Shown: positions 23,692-36,872 of the stretch, in pieces | Numbering within the stretch: the stretch's first letter is position 1 | Layout of the letters: each line of letters begins with the position of its first letter | The notes under the pieces: model-generated | What the model was told of the DNA's origin: nothing | Seen by the model: only the letters and a program-made list of their open reading frames with translations | Databases searched by the model: none | Position numbers and translations under genes: made by a program | NCBI GenBank assembly: GCA_020205615.1 | Contig: CM035152.1 | Span: 148,790,166-148,854,165, forward strand | Reading direction: 5' to 3' | DNA from: Panax quinquefolius | Lineage: Eukaryota; Streptophyta; Magnoliopsida; Apiales; Araliaceae | Length of the DNA: 64,000 nucleotides

Positions 23692-26600
23692 CTAATCGTT
23701 TATATCATCAAAGCCATCAATATCAGAATCGTTATCTTCGAGCAGTAAATCTTCAATATCGTTGTCATCACTATCTTCTTCATCCTCAACGATTTCTTCA
23801 ATTATATCTACCTCCTCAACAACATCGTCTTCACTTTCAACAGTGACGACATCATCATCTTCTTCACTAGACTCGCTAATAATTGTCACATCAGCAGGTG
23901 TGACACTAGTAGACTCGACTTGTAAAGTTTCATCATCTGGATAAGGAGCTGTAGGAGTCTTAACACTCCGCGCGCAGTACACATGTGTTGCTTAAACTTG
24001 CTAAAATAAAAGGCTCGTTTGAGTTTAGTTTTGACTTAAAATTAACAGTCACCAGTCCTCAATTTTTATTTACTTTAACTCCATTCTCAATATCAAATCA
24101 ATGACAATTAAAGCAAACTAAATCTTTATGACTCTAATATTTGAGAACGACAACTTCTAGCAATCTTCCATACCATTTATCCCAAAGATTATCGTAGCAG
24201 CTACCTTTAACCACAACACCAGTATCAGAAGAAGTGACTTCCCCAATATCGTAGCACTTAAATCTGTAACTGTTGACATTGCAACATGTATAAATATCTA
24301 CAAATCTTTCAGGGCCGTCGGCTATGAGCTTTAGCCGAATGTCAGCTAACTCATCTGTGATGACCTAATGTACATTAACATAACATATTCTAAAGTTAAT
24401 TACGCCATAAGATTATGTCCATCACCATAGATTCATTGAGTTGTTGATTAGTTAAACTTACATGATCATTAAACTATTGCAAAAATTGTCTATTTCTCAA
24501 ATTTTGTAAATCTCCATCCGATTCGCTTCACGTACTTTAGCATCATATTATCTGCAGTACAGTTATATACTTAATGTATGGCGCTACTTCATTCATATTG
24601 ACAACTGCATACAATATGGCAGCTGCATACTCACTATTGGTCAAGAATTGCCTTTTTTTTATCGCTGACTGGTTGTACAGGATGACTAAAGACCATTGAT
24701 TATCCATTTTCCTAGTGCACAATAGCCTCATTCTAACGTAAGCAATTGTGCCTCGTCTGAATATTCGGCTCAAAGTAAAACGAGGAGAAATTAAAAAGTT
24801 CCTCCATAACATAATTTTTAGTAATTGACCCCTTTATACAGGCTCTATTCTTCACTTTTTTTACTTTAGACGTCGCATATACCTATGTGATATATATGCA
24901 TGTATAGATTAGTAAGCAAGAATGAACATTTTAGCGTAATAAAAATGTTAATGTCATTATGTCTCAAATGCATACATCCATCTATATTGCACGGGACCAC
25001 CAAACTTAGCTTCGTATGGCAAGTGAATAGGAAAATGCTCCATTAAATCAAAAAACGATTAAGGGAAGATCATTTCTAACTTACACATTATTTCCACTAT
25101 CTACATCTCCATTTTATCTATGTCTTTGAGCTGGAGCTACGTGAAGTATAGATCTCTAAAAATATTCGAAAGCTCTGTCAGTGCTTCAACCACACGTTTC
25201 GATAACAAGTCGATAAATGCCACAGGGATCAATTTCTGCATGAATACATGACAATCATGACTTTTGAGAGCCCGAAACTTCAGCTCTTCGACTTTACAAC
25301 ACCTTGCTATATTTGAAGAATATCCATCTGGGAGCTTCAGTCCACTGATCCAATTACATATCAATATCAACTGTTCCTTGGTCAAAGTATAATCAGCTTT
25401 AGGCGTTACCATCTTAGTACCCTCCTGATACAGCCAGAAATGTTCCCTAATTTTCATTTCTACCAAATCAAGCCTCAACTTGTTGTTGTCCTTTGTTCTA
25501 CCATTGGCATCTAGAAATGTATAAAAAATATTATCAAATATGTTATTCTCAGTATACATCGGATCTAAACAATGATGGATGCGGAGTGTAGCCCAGTAAG
25601 GCAGGTCAAAGAACATGGATATGTGTGTCTAGTTTTTAACCTTGTTGTAACCATAAGCTCGCTCTAATCTGTGATTCTTCCCTAGAGGTGGAAAATTCAA
25701 GTGACTAATCCAACTCAACACTGCTGTCCTAGAAAGATGATCAGGTACTTGACGTTTCTCTATTTTTTGATTGAATTTTATACTCATTCGTCGATAACGA
25801 TGTTCAATTCGGCAAAAAATGTGTAGATGTTGCAAAGAAACTCATGACCCTATACACACGGGACATGACAAGCCCCCGTGAGTTGACCATCCACTGATCA
25901 TTCCTAATGCTGGGAAGTCATTTATGGTCCACACTAAAGTTGCCCTCATGTCAAACTTATGTTTAAGAGATACATCATAAGTTTGAACCCTTTTATCCCA
26001 CAACATCTTTAACTCATCAACTAACGGCCTGAGGTATACATTGATGTCTTTACTTGGACTCTTATCGCCCGGAATCAGTAAAGGCATGAACATGTAGGGA
26101 TCTTTCCTGCACATCGAAGGCGGGATGTTATACACAACAATAATCACTGGCCAAGTTAAGTAGGTCTTAGTGTAAGGCCCATTAAATGTGTTAAACCCAT
26201 CCATAGAAAGTCCAAGCTTAACATTACGAACCTCTTCAGCAAATGAGGGGTGCTTTTTATAAAAAATTTCCACTCAATCCCATCTGTCGGGTGCTTCAGT
26301 TGACCTTCGACTATGTCCCATGTAAAGTGCCACCTCATATATTCGGTGGTATGTGTTGACATGAACAATCGTTGAAGCCTCGATGCAATGGGAAAGTAAC
26401 GTAAGATCTTTCTCGGCACGTCTTTCCCCTTTTTCTTGCGATGTTCACAGTATCTACTTGTACCGCAAATATTACATGACCTCTTATCTTTATTGATATC
26501 ACCGTAATATAACATACAGTCATTCTCACAAGCATCAATCTTCTCATACCCTAGATTGAGCCTTTTCACCATTTTCTTCACATCATAGTAAGAATCTGAT

Positions 26601-27181
26601 AACTTATTGTCTATAGGTAAGCACTTCTTCACAATGTTTAGCAGTTCAGTAAAACCTCTCTCGCTACAGTCATGCTCGTTCTTGAAGTGTAAAAACATAG
26701 TCACTGCATATAAGACGATGTGCTTTTCTTTCCCGTCATACAGTGGCGTCGCTGATTCATGTAATAACTCATTGAAACCCTTAGCCTCATCATTCGGCTC
26801 TTGCTCAATGCTATCATCATCCTTGTCTGCATTCCACTAGAAGTATGAACCATGAGCTTCGACTATCATGTTAGTACAGTCAAAGGTTTTGTCACCTCTA
26901 GATTCTAGTTTTGATTCATGTTCATCCAACTAGATTTCCCCATGATAGATCCATATCGTATAACCCTGCTTGAACCCATACGCAAATAAGTCACACATGA
27001 CATCACTCATTTCCTTCCACACTCCATTCACACACCTCTTATAAGGACATCTAATCTCATCGCCGCTGACTTGCTCAAACGCGAAATTGAGAAATGGTTC
27101 AACCCCACAATGGTAATCAGAGCTAAGCCCACTCTTATCAGTGGCTACCCTACGTTCCATTCAACTTCGATCAACAGACAT
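23692..27181 (-). pseudogene. CACTA (En/Spm) TNP2-type transposase, degraded
   Basis: Minus strand, N to C. A transposase-associated domain at 27181-26932 has IRCPYKRCVNGVWKEMSDVMCDLFAYGF and WIYHGEI. Next come FLHFKNEHDCSERGFTELLNIVKKCLP, then CNICGTSRYCEHRKKKGKDVPRKILRYFP. The TNP2 catalytic region (26273-25842) has KLGLSMDGFNTFNGPYTKTY, WPVIIVVYNIPPSMC, LIPGDKSPSKDINVYLRPLVDELK and WTINDFPALGMISGWSTHGGLSCPVC. Then FDLPYWATLRIHHCLD, and a DUF4218-like stretch (SHDCHVFMQKLIPVAF, and near 24960-25130 EMIFPP..., LGGP..YRWMY in several frames). A DUF4216-like piece (VNSYRFKCYDIGEV, about 24130-24300) follows, and an acidic Glu/Asp tail at 23692-23950. Codon 7 is TGA where Trp is expected, and many frameshifts follow, so it is dead. 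Confidence 0.9.
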
Positions 27182-28928
27182 CTTGGACAACTGTATGCTA
27201 TATATATGGAAAGTTAGAAAAACACAATCAAGTCTCCAAGTTATTGTATGTGCAAGCTTATGAGTTTCCTAACTTCTTCTCCCACTCTAACGGGTCATGC
27301 TTCTATCCCATTCCCGGATGTGTCGCCTCACTGATGCCAATTTCTTTAAATTTTTCAGAAATTTCAGCAACACCTCCCCATGGTCTTCAAGTATAAGAAA
27401 TAAACTAACACGTCATAGTCTAAATATGCACCCGAAGAACATCAAGAGATATATACTGACCGAAAATTCTCAAAATATAAAGACGTGCTCAAGTCGTTAA
27501 AACCGACCTAAGTGAGATCGAAACATACAGGAACAGTCCCAAAATGGGGACTATTTGAGATTCACTCATACTAAGTGAATCTTAAATGAGTTTTTAAGCT
27601 TCCTAAACTATATGAAAATATGCACATGTCAAGTCACATGGAATACCTGTTATTTTACTCTTACTTATATTTTCGTAGCAACATACTCACAAACACTTGA
27701 TAACCATAAACAAATGTGTTTCAGTTTTTCTTCCTCGACGCCAATACTATTTTGTGTTTTCAATGCCAATTTTGTTTTGGTGTTTTTAATGCCAACTAAT
27801 TTTTTGAAAACAAATTCAAAAAGGCTATCCAAATTCCAAACAACCATTTAATTTCCCCCAAATCTCCCCCATATATATACACACGCATTTGATCATACTG
27901 ATTACTGAAGAAAAAAAGACAAAGTTCTTCAAGGATGAATAAGAAATAAAAGAAACATAAAGAAGATCACTTTTCTACTCCCAGATGAGATTATAATCAC
28001 TATATTCACCAAGTTAAGCAATCTTCAATAATCCAATAAACGAACCAGATTTTGAATTCAGAATGGAAAACCCTGATTTCATACATTGGCATTAAAATTA
28101 AAAATAACCAAAAGACGCTAGCAAATTCCACAGTTGTAGGAGTAATTAATAAAGAAAAGATGCATGGTAAATGGTTGCCTTCTTGGATCACACAAGGCAA
28201 AAGTTTTCTTGGATCCCAATAGGTTTAATCCTCTCTCTCTCCCTCTCAATATATATATGCATATATACATGTATTATATAATATAGAAACACACAAGTAT
28301 TTATGCGTGTGTATATTTAATTATGAAATGAATTATTATTATAGAGTTAGAGGGGAAATTTGTTTATTATTAACTCATTCCGCTATGAATTTTTTATTGT
28401 ATATAAAAATATTAGTAGTATAAAACGTATTAAGATAACAGATGATGTAATGTAAAGACAACTTAACGATGAAAAAGAGAATATGTGATTCCTAACTACT
28501 CTAGAATGACACCATATACATATTATGCTACCGGAGCCAGACAATACATTACATATAGCCTAGAGTGTGGTATTTTGAAACTTTGATTGATGTTAAAATG
28601 CTCTTTATACATGTAAAATAATAATTAAAGAGATACATTACTCTAAAATAGTACGGAGAGAATGCCACTTAATCAAGTATTTCCTTTCACACAACTATTT
28701 TTAATTTGATTTTTTAAAAAACCTACCCTCACCCCACCTCACAACAACAGAAATTTGACCTTAAAAATCAAATTCTCCCACTTCTTTTCAACAAGCATGT
28801 CAATAAATTAATAATTTAAAACTAGAACTATAGTAATTGCCATACTTATAAACACACAGAAAAATATAGCTAAAAACAAATTAATTACAACCCATTATAC
28901 CATGCAAGGGAACTAAATAAGAGCATAC
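27182..28928 (-). other. 5' leader region of the CACTA element
   Basis: No gene is seen. The part at about 27290-27560 matches, in reverse complement, the leader of the other CACTA element (44830-44925 and 47961-48230): 'aaatagtcccc...ttgggactgtt' and 'gagaccatggggag' with 'gctgaaatttt' are shared. This shared leader lies upstream of the transposase start in both. The rest is A+T-rich. The gypsy element at 28929-35922 interrupts it. Confidence 0.6.
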
Positions 28929-31476
28929 TATAAGACCCCAACTTTTATGAATAAAGATATATTTTTCTTTAAAATGTTATTTTGAATAATAAGGTGTGGA
29001 TTTGATATAATGTTATAGTTGTTGGTAATATTTACAAATTTTGCAAAGTAAGCAAGTTGTCATAAAATATTCGTTTGGTCGGAGAATATTCATTTTATCA
29101 GGGAATATATGTACGACGGCACAATCATTGATGGACCCCACAATAGAATTATTATCGGATATAGAAAGCAACAAAAATAACCTTTTATAAAATAATGCAA
29201 AACTTTTACCGTTAACTGTTGAAATACCCGGTGATAGTACAGTAATACGCGTGGTTGCATAGTAGCACACAGTATTGGACAGTATCTTTTATTATTGATG
29301 CTTACGTGAGAAGTCACTCAGTTTTATTCAATTATTACAATAGTAGTTGATGCATAGTATCTCATATTATTGATTCAATTATTGTCATAGTATCATCTGC
29401 ACAATATTTTATAATATTAAATCAATAAATGAGACGACATAGTTATTCATATTATTATTTTTATTATTGAAAATGTCTAGAAAGTTTTGTCGAGGAAAGG
29501 AGTTTGGTCATCTAATTTCGCGCCAATAAGGAGAAGTCTTTAATGAAAAGCCCCCTCTTTCTTGGGAATGATCTGCTGGTTGTTAATATTGTGAGTTATA
29601 ATATTATTGATTAATATTTATTGAAAGATTAAAAATGTGGTTAGTCAAGTGATTTGTGATCAATAAAAGGGGTTTGTCATGTAGTATTTTTTATAAATTT
29701 GGTTTGTTACATGAACCCCCACTTACTCATTTTTCAAAATCATCGGTAGAAAGTTATCTCAGTTTTTGTTTTTTATCGCATAGTGTTTGCACAGTACTGC
29801 TTAGTGTTGCATAGTACTGCATGGTGTTTGCATAGTACTGCATAGTGTTTGGATAGTGATGTATAGTAAATAAAAAAAATTCGTCAGAATTTCTTGACTG
29901 CGCCCGTGATTTCGTTACAGTTGGTCCGTGATTTTTTCTCTTAAATAGTATCTTGCCATTCTCCTATAAATTGGATGCTTAGTTTAGAAATGAAATTCAC
30001 ACCAGAATCAGAGAATTCTTTATCTATAATATTGAGCTTATTTCTTTTGAGTTTAAGGAAGCTTTGAGTGTAGAAAATAGTGCAAGTTTTCATCAAGAAT
30101 ATCCCCGTTATACCAGTCATAATTACTCTCCTTTTAAGGTAAGGGATATTTTTTTTTTCAATATTCATAAGAAATAATATTTTCTTCCATACTCTATAAT
30201 ATGTAAGTAATATTATTTCGTTTCATATTCCTAATTCTACACTTATTTTGATAAATATTGCTTCTATACTCCTTGAAATTAGTAGAATATCCTTGAAATT
30301 TGCGCTTCATCTAGTATCGTTCCATTGAAATATTTTTCTGAACATTCTTGTTAAATTTTAACATTTTCATGCCGGAGTACTATTCATGGGCACTATTCAT
30401 ACATACGATACTATTCATGTGGTACTATTCACTCGGGTATTATTCAAACGGTGTACTATTCACGGTAAAAATTAATTTTTTTTCTGTCCAAATTATTTTT
30501 GATAAATGAATATTATTCTTGAATTTTACTCCACAAAGTAGTTATCATGTTGACAATTTGGACATTCTTGAACTCTGGATAAATTGAATTATAAATCTTT
30601 AAAATTTATCCTTGATCTCACTTGATTGATTTCTTATAGAATTGTCATCATCCTTATGCTTATATTGCGCTGAAAGTCATCTTTGGCCCATAGTGCATAG
30701 ATGTACTGTTGATTGGTATGATTATGACCATAAATTATGTATCAGTATAATCATGACATGTAATGTTACAAATAAATGATGTGGTAAAAGTCCTCATTGG
30801 CCCGTAGTGCATTGATGGACAATTGTTTGGCATGATCATGACCACTGGTGATAATAACGAATATCCTTGGCCCGTAGTGCATGGATAATTCGAGGATGTG
30901 ATACTAACGAATATCCTTGGCTCTTAGTGCATGGATAATTCGATGATGTGGATTATTTATTGAGCTGTTTTACAAAGATAAAATATTTTGATGATGAACT
31001 TTTAAATCATATAAAATAGTAGACATCATGCTCTACTTGACTCTTCTAATGGATTGTTTGTCCCTCTGCAGTTTAACTTGTTGTCTATTATATTCTATCA
31101 GTTTTACACTGTTGAAGACTAAGGATAATTTATTCTACATTATCTTAGTCATAATATCTTTTACTCGGCTAGTTGAGCTCACCCTTTTCGTTTATTTTTC
31201 TCTTCAAGAAATGAGAATATAGCTGGGACTAGTCGAGGAATGGAGTGACGGTCCAAGATGGTGGCTATTGTAGTCCTCACTATTTTATAAAATAGTGTGA
31301 AAATAATTGTAATGAGAACTCCATTTGAGTTTGGATATTGTCTACGAGACAATATTCATGTTAAAACTCTCAACTTACATTTGTTGTATTGTATTAGTGA
31401 AGTTTGTATTTGAATTATGTACCATATATTTGGCGACTCAGAATGGGTTGTATGGAACTATTATGGGCGCGTTACA
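28929..31476 (+). repeat. 5' LTR of gypsy element 2 (2548 bp)
   Basis: It starts TATAAGACCCCAACTTTTATG (first bases TA rather than TG) and ends GGCGCGTTACA, directly before a primer-binding site. Landmarks: a 'gcatagtgtttgcatagtactg' tandem block (about 29765-29870), TATA CTATAAATTG (29964-29973), donor-like AAGGTAAGG (GT 30139-30140), 'tactattcac' repeats (about 30375-30475), and four hairpin units at 30679, 30793, 30863 and 30913. CATAC precedes it at 28924-28928; TATAC follows the other LTR at 35923-35927 (4 of 5 match), consistent with a slightly mutated target duplication. Confidence 0.92.
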
Positions 31477-31478
31477 GT

Positions 31479-31490
31479 TGGTATCAAAGC
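31479..31490 (+). other. primer-binding site (initiator-Met tRNA type)
   Basis: TGGTATCAAAGC follows the LTR end after two bases, one mismatch from TGGTATCAGAGC. Minus-strand DNA synthesis would start here. Confidence 0.85.
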
Positions 31491-31663
31491 TTAGGGATAT
31501 GATCCCTGGCTGAGATTTGAGGCTAGAACTAGGAGGGGAGAAACGGGTAAATCATTCGCTAGTATGACCTACCTAAGATTAAATTTTATTTAATTGGTCA
31601 GTCAGAATATAGGGATAATATGTGGCATGTCAATTAACCCTTATTTTGTGGCAATGTTTGAGA

Positions 31664-32762
31664 ATGACATCTGAAAATATTGAGATAAACAATGGAGCAC
31701 ATGAGATCGTTGAGTCACCGCAGATCAATAACCAAGATAATGTGCATCAGGAAGGCAATAATCCTCATGTAAACAACAATATCGACCAAATAATGAACGA
31801 CGGGATGTTTAGGAGCTTTCTGTAATTTATGCAATTCCAAGCGAGAGAGACTCCTGTTCAAAATGCAGGTGGAAACAATGGCAACTCATGACTGGTCACT
31901 ACTAAGCAATTCAAGGAGCTGAGACCACCGGAATTTTTGGGAAAGCCAGAACCACTTAAGGCAGAGACGTGGATTAAGCGTATCACCAAGATATTTGATG
32001 TTTTGGGATGCTCCGAGGAGAAAAAGGTTCCCTTTGCCACCTTCATGTTGCGAGGAGAGGCAGATTATTGGCGGGAATCTGTAAAACGTACTCAACCTTC
32101 CGCACTAAAGATGTCTTGGGAGAAGTTCCAAGAATTGTTCAATGACAAGTACTTTCCTGAAAGTATTCATCACATGAAGGAGGTAGAATTCATCAAGCTA
32201 GAACAAAACAATATGACCGTATCGTAATATGAGGCTAAGTTTGCCGAGTTATCCCGATTTGCATCCCATTTGGTAGATAATGAGGAGTGTATAACACGAA
32301 TGTTTTTGCGAGGTTTGAAACCCGAAATACGTCAATACCTCATTTCTCATAAACCTTTCTTATATTCAAATGTTGTGAATAGGGCTTAGTTATTGGTGCG
32401 CGATAATGAGTCATTAATCAAGATAGCGATCAAGAAAATGAAAATACTAAAGTGGTATCTCATCATCGAGCGGTGACAACAAACGTGGAGGAAATCATCA
32501 TGCCAAAAATTGTAACCACTTCGGTGGTAATCCTGGACAAGATAATAGAAGAAATGAGTTAAGTGGAAATTTCAAAAAGAGAAGGTTCAACAATGATAGA
32601 AAGACGGCATCACCAGCACCCGTTTTCAAGGAAGGAGAACGACCACCGGTCATATGCTACAAATGCGGAGGGGAGGGACACATCAGTCCAAACTGTACAT
32701 AGTAACCCAAAGTATGTTTCAATTGCAGAAGAGAAGGTCACCTAGCTCGATTTTTTCATGTA
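31664..32762 (+). pseudogene. gypsy gag, near full length but interrupted
   Basis: The start ATG at 31664 gives MTSENIEINNGAHEIVESPQ, the full N-terminus that is missing from the copy at 5526. Next are DNVHQEGNNPHVNNNIDQIMNDGMF, a stop, then FKELRPPEFLGKPEPLKAETW, WEKFQELFNDKYFPESIHHM, VEFIKLEQNNMTVS with a stop replacing the following Gln, and YEAKFAELSRFASHLV. Zinc-knuckle remnants CYKCGGEGHISPNC and CFNCRREGHLA lie in other frames at about 32650-32750. At least four stops or frame changes are present. Confidence 0.92.
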
Positions 32763-34016
32763 GTGAAGTCAAGTCCAGCTGGGATGGTGACACCAAAGGC
32801 CGTCCTAGACAAGTCAAAGCCGGTAGTTCAAGGGAGAGCATTTGTCGTAACCTCCCAAAAAGCGAGGAACCCGAACAAAGTTATCACGGGTAAGCTAATC
32901 ATAAACTTTTGCGAAGTCTATACCTTATTTGATACCGGTTCTACCCATTCTTTTATTTCATCTACTTGCACTCAACGTTGAAATTTAACTCCAGAGAAAT
33001 TAGACTTTGACTTATCTGTTGAAACTCCATTGGGAGAAACCTTCGTTACATCCACTATTTATAAATCTTGTTTGATTCAAATTGGCACCCTCACATTACC
33101 TGTTGATCTCATCTCTTTGAAAATACTTGAATTTGATGTGATTTTAGGGATTGATTGGTTAACCACTCATTATGCTAAAATTGATTATTTTTGTAAGGTT
33201 GTTAGTTTTTATATATATTCCTAACCAACATATTATAAGAATTCAAGTAACCAAACTACTAAAGTCAATCACTGTCACATCAAGCCATAAAGCCATTCGT
33301 TTATTGAAAAACGGATGTCAAGCTTTCTTAGCCCATGTCACGGATTTAAACAAAAATACGTCAGATTTGAATGTTATTTCTATTGTTAATAAATTTCCTG
33401 ACGTATTTCTTGAAGAACTTCTTGGCCTACCCCTAGAGCGTGAAATCGAGTTTTTTATTGACCTTGAACCCGGTACAAAACCCATTTCCAAAACCCCATA
33501 TCGAATGTCTCCTATTAAACTTCAGGAGTTAAAAATCAAACTGGAAGGAACTGTTAGTCAACGGTTTCATTCGTGGGGTGCTCCTGTTTTATTCGCAAAG
33601 AAGAAAGATGAGAGTATGCAACTTTGCATTGACTATTGGGAGTTGAATCATGCCACCATCAAAAATAGGTACCCGTTACCTCGCATTGATGACATGTTTG
33701 ACCAGTTGCAAGGTGCCAAATTCTTTTCAAAGATCGATCTTCGTTCCGGATATCATCAGTTAAAGATTAAAACTGATGACATTCCAAAGATCGCCGAGAA
33801 CTCGATGCGCAGGCATTACAAATTCCTAGTCATGTCTTTTGGATTGACTAATGCTCCTGCTGCCTTCATGGATATGATGAACCGAGTATTCAAGGAATAT
33901 TTGGATCATTTGGTGGTTGTCTTTATTGATGACATCCTCATATATTCCAAAAGTCGTGAAGATCATGAGCAACACTTAAGGCTGATACTCCAAAAGCTTC
34001 GTAAAAACAAGCTTCG
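32763..34016 (+). pseudogene. gypsy protease and reverse transcriptase, cut off after RT
   Basis: Protease: LFDTGSTHSFIS (about 32927-32962), a stop after TCTQR, then [19 protein letters not shown] occupies much of a 283-codon open frame (33172-34023) with [91 protein letters not shown] and FIDDILIYS. The segment [14 protein letters not shown] is preceded by a small deletion. After [13 protein letters not shown] the frame runs straight into LTR sequence at 34017. RNase H, integrase, chromodomain and polypurine tract are all missing. Confidence 0.92.
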
Positions 34017-34049
34017 TCGGTAGAAAGTTATCTTAGTTTTGTTGTATTA

Positions 34050-34085
<36 letters not shown>

Positions 34086-35922
34086 TCTTATATATATATA
34101 ATGTGTGTGTGTGTGTATGTGTTAGTGTATATATATATATATATATATGCCGTGTGTGTGTGGGTGTATATATATATATTATATAAGTTTTGTTTTATTA
34201 GTATTATAATAGTAATAAAATAAAATATATTATATTATATATAAAGTTATTTGTTTAATATTATATTTTTATTTTGAAAATATGACGTCTGTGAATTTGA
34301 AGAACTTAGCCCGTGAAATCTTTCAACTGTTGGTCTGTGAAAGAAAATTCTAAATAGTATCATGTCATTCTCCTATAAATAGGATGCTTAGTTTAGAAAT
34401 GAAAATCACACCAGAATCAGAGAATTTTTCTTCTATAATATTAAGCGTATTTCTTTTGAGTTTAAGGAAAATTTTAGTGTTGCAAATGGTGCAAGTTTTC
34501 TTCAAGAATATCTCCGCTATACCAATAAGAAGTACTCTCCTTTTAAGGTAAGGGATATTATTTTTTTCAATATTCGTAAGAAATAATATTTCCTTCCATA
34601 CTCTGTAGTATGTAAGTAATATTATTTCATTTCATATTCTTAATTCTGCACTTATTTTGATAAGTATTGCTTCTATACTCCTTGAAATTAGTAGAATATC
34701 ATTGAAATTTGTGATTCATCTAGTATCGTTTCACTGAAATATTTTTCTGAACATTCTTGTTAAATTTTAACATTTTTATGTCGGAGTACTATTCATGACA
34801 TATGGTACTATTCATACATACGGTACTATTCACGGGGTACTATTCACAAAGTATTATTCACGAGATACTATTCACTCGGGTACTATTCACCCGGAGTATT
34901 ATTCACGGTAAAAATTGATTTTTTTTTCTGTCCAAATTATTTTTGATACATGAATATTATTCTTGAATTTTACTCCACAAATTAGTTATCATGTTGACAA
35001 TTTGGACATTCTTGAACTCTGGATAAATTGAATTATAAATATTTGAAATTATCCTTGATCTCACTTGATTGATTTCTTATATCATTGTCATCATCCTTAT
35101 ACTTATATTGTGGTGAAAGTCATCTTTGGCCCATAGTGCATAGATGTAATGGTTATTGGTATGATTACGATCAAAAATTGTGTATCGGTATAATCATGAC
35201 CTGTAATGTTACAGACAAATGATGTGGTAAAAGTCCTAATTGGCCCGTAGTGCATTGATGGATAGTTGTTTGGCATGATCATGACTACTGGTGATAATAA
35301 CGAATATCCTTGACCCGTAGTGCATGGATAATTCATGGATGTGATATAAACGAATATTCTTGGTCCGTAGTGCTTGGATAATTCGATGATGTGGATTATT
35401 TATTGAGCTGTGTTACAGAGATAAAATATTGATGATGAACTTTTAAATCATAGAAGATAGTAGACATCATGCTCTACTTGACTCTTCTAATGGATTGTTT
35501 GTTCACCGCAGATTAAACTTGTTGTATCATTGTATTTTATCGCTTTTTTATCTTTGTTGAAGGCTAAGGATAATTTAGTCTACATTATCTTAGTCATAAT
35601 ATTCTTTACTGGGCTAGTTGAGCTCATCCTTTTCTTTCATTGTTCTCTTCAGGAAATGAGAATATAGCTGGGACTAGTCGGGGAATAGAGTGATGGTCCA
35701 AGATGGTGGCTATAGTAGTCCTCAATATTCTATGAAATAGTGTGATAATAATTGTAATGAAGACCTCATTTGACGTTTGTGTATTGTCTACAAGACAATA
35801 TTCATGTTAAAACTCTCAGCTTACGTTTATCGTATTGTGTAAATTAAGTTTATATTTGAATTTTATACCATATATTTGACTACTCAGAATGGGTTGTGTA
35901 GACCTATTTTAGGGGCGTTACA
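34017..35922 (+). repeat. 3' LTR of gypsy element 2, 5'-truncated
   Basis: The first bases 'tcggtagaaagttatct' match the inside of the 5' LTR at about 29744, so the left 0.8 kb of this LTR is missing. (AT)n and (GT)n runs occupy 34049-34170. Then TATA CTATAAATAG (34373-34382), donor-like AAGGTAAGG (GT 34548-34549), seven or so 'tactattcac' repeats (34785-34905), hairpin units (about 35115-35380) and the end AGGGGCGTTACA follow. Confidence 0.9.
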
Positions 35923-36695
35923 TATACACCCTCTGAAAATTTTAAATTAATCTAAAATCAGAGCATACCTGAACTTAATTCAAGAAATAACTGAATTCTT
36001 TAACACAATAATTTATCAACAGAAATTGGATATATGTCACTAAGACGTGAAAACCCCAGTTCAGCACGAAACGGAAAGAAGGAAGTAATACACTACAATT
36101 GGGTATCTCGTGTCACATTAAAATTTTCATGAAAACTTGCAAACTATAAATTAGTAATACACGATAACTAATATTTGTGGAAAAATAGAGTGAAATTGTA
36201 GAAACATAGATTATTAGGTTACATTTGGGGGAAAATTGGAATTGGGAAAACATAACTTGCTCGAGAGAGACAGAGAGGGACGTCGACAACGACGACAAGA
36301 ATAAGCCAGAGGGGGGCGACGAGAGGAAGTGGGCGGCGACGATGCGAGGGGAAAGCAAAATCGTGAGGGAAGAAAAAAAATGAAAGAACAGAAATAAAAA
36401 ACTAAACTGACGCTAATTAAATACAAACTCATTCTCGATGGCAGTGTCGTCGATATTACGCCCGTCGATAATGATGTCAATCTCGACGGCATTTCCCATC
36501 GCCAATGACTTGAGTCCGTCGACTTATATTTTTGGTGCGCACGCGTAAGGGAAAAATTAGTGCAGAAAAAGAATTAGTACTCATTGGCAATGGCACACAG
36601 TAACGACGACCATGACGTCAACATTAAGGTAATTCACGACGGCGTTTCTGTCGTCGGTAGTAATCCTGTCGGTAATGCCCTATTTTTTTGTAGTG
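35923..36695. mobile_element. probable terminus of the minus-strand CACTA element
   Basis: The sequence ends TTTTTTTGTAGTG at 36695, the reverse complement of CACTACAAAAAAA, a typical CACTA inverted-repeat tip. Short CGTCG/CGACGG motifs recur at 36280-36290 and 36440-36680, resembling CACTA subterminal repeats. A GA-rich segment lies at 36262-36380. Together with 27182-28928 it would form the leader and 5' end of the element whose transposase starts at 27181. A CACTACAA also occurs at 36091; if that is the other end, this is a separate 605-bp element. The flanking triplets (ATA and TAA) do not match, which argues against that. Confidence 0.5.
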
Positions 36696-36872
36696 TAAGT
36701 AGGGCATTCATTTTAAAATTTAGGATTTCAAAAATAATGAAAACCTATTTGAATTGTAATTTAAAATATTGATTATTGTATTTAAATAGTTATTATAAAT
36801 AAATAAATTAACATTCATTCATTAATAAACAATATTTTAAAACTCATTATTATTTTTTATTCTAGTTATAGT

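Noticed and set aside
23762..23944. Plus-strand Ser/Thr-rich frame
   Set aside because: It is the complement of the Glu/Asp-rich tail of the CACTA transposase on the minus strand.
31477..31490. TGGTATCAAAGC as part of a tRNA gene
   Set aside because: No cloverleaf can be drawn; position directly after an LTR makes it a primer-binding site.
36091..36695. Separate 605-bp CACTA element starting at CACTACAA
   Set aside because: Only 8 bp match at the ends and the 3-bp flanks differ; kept as an alternative under the terminus feature.
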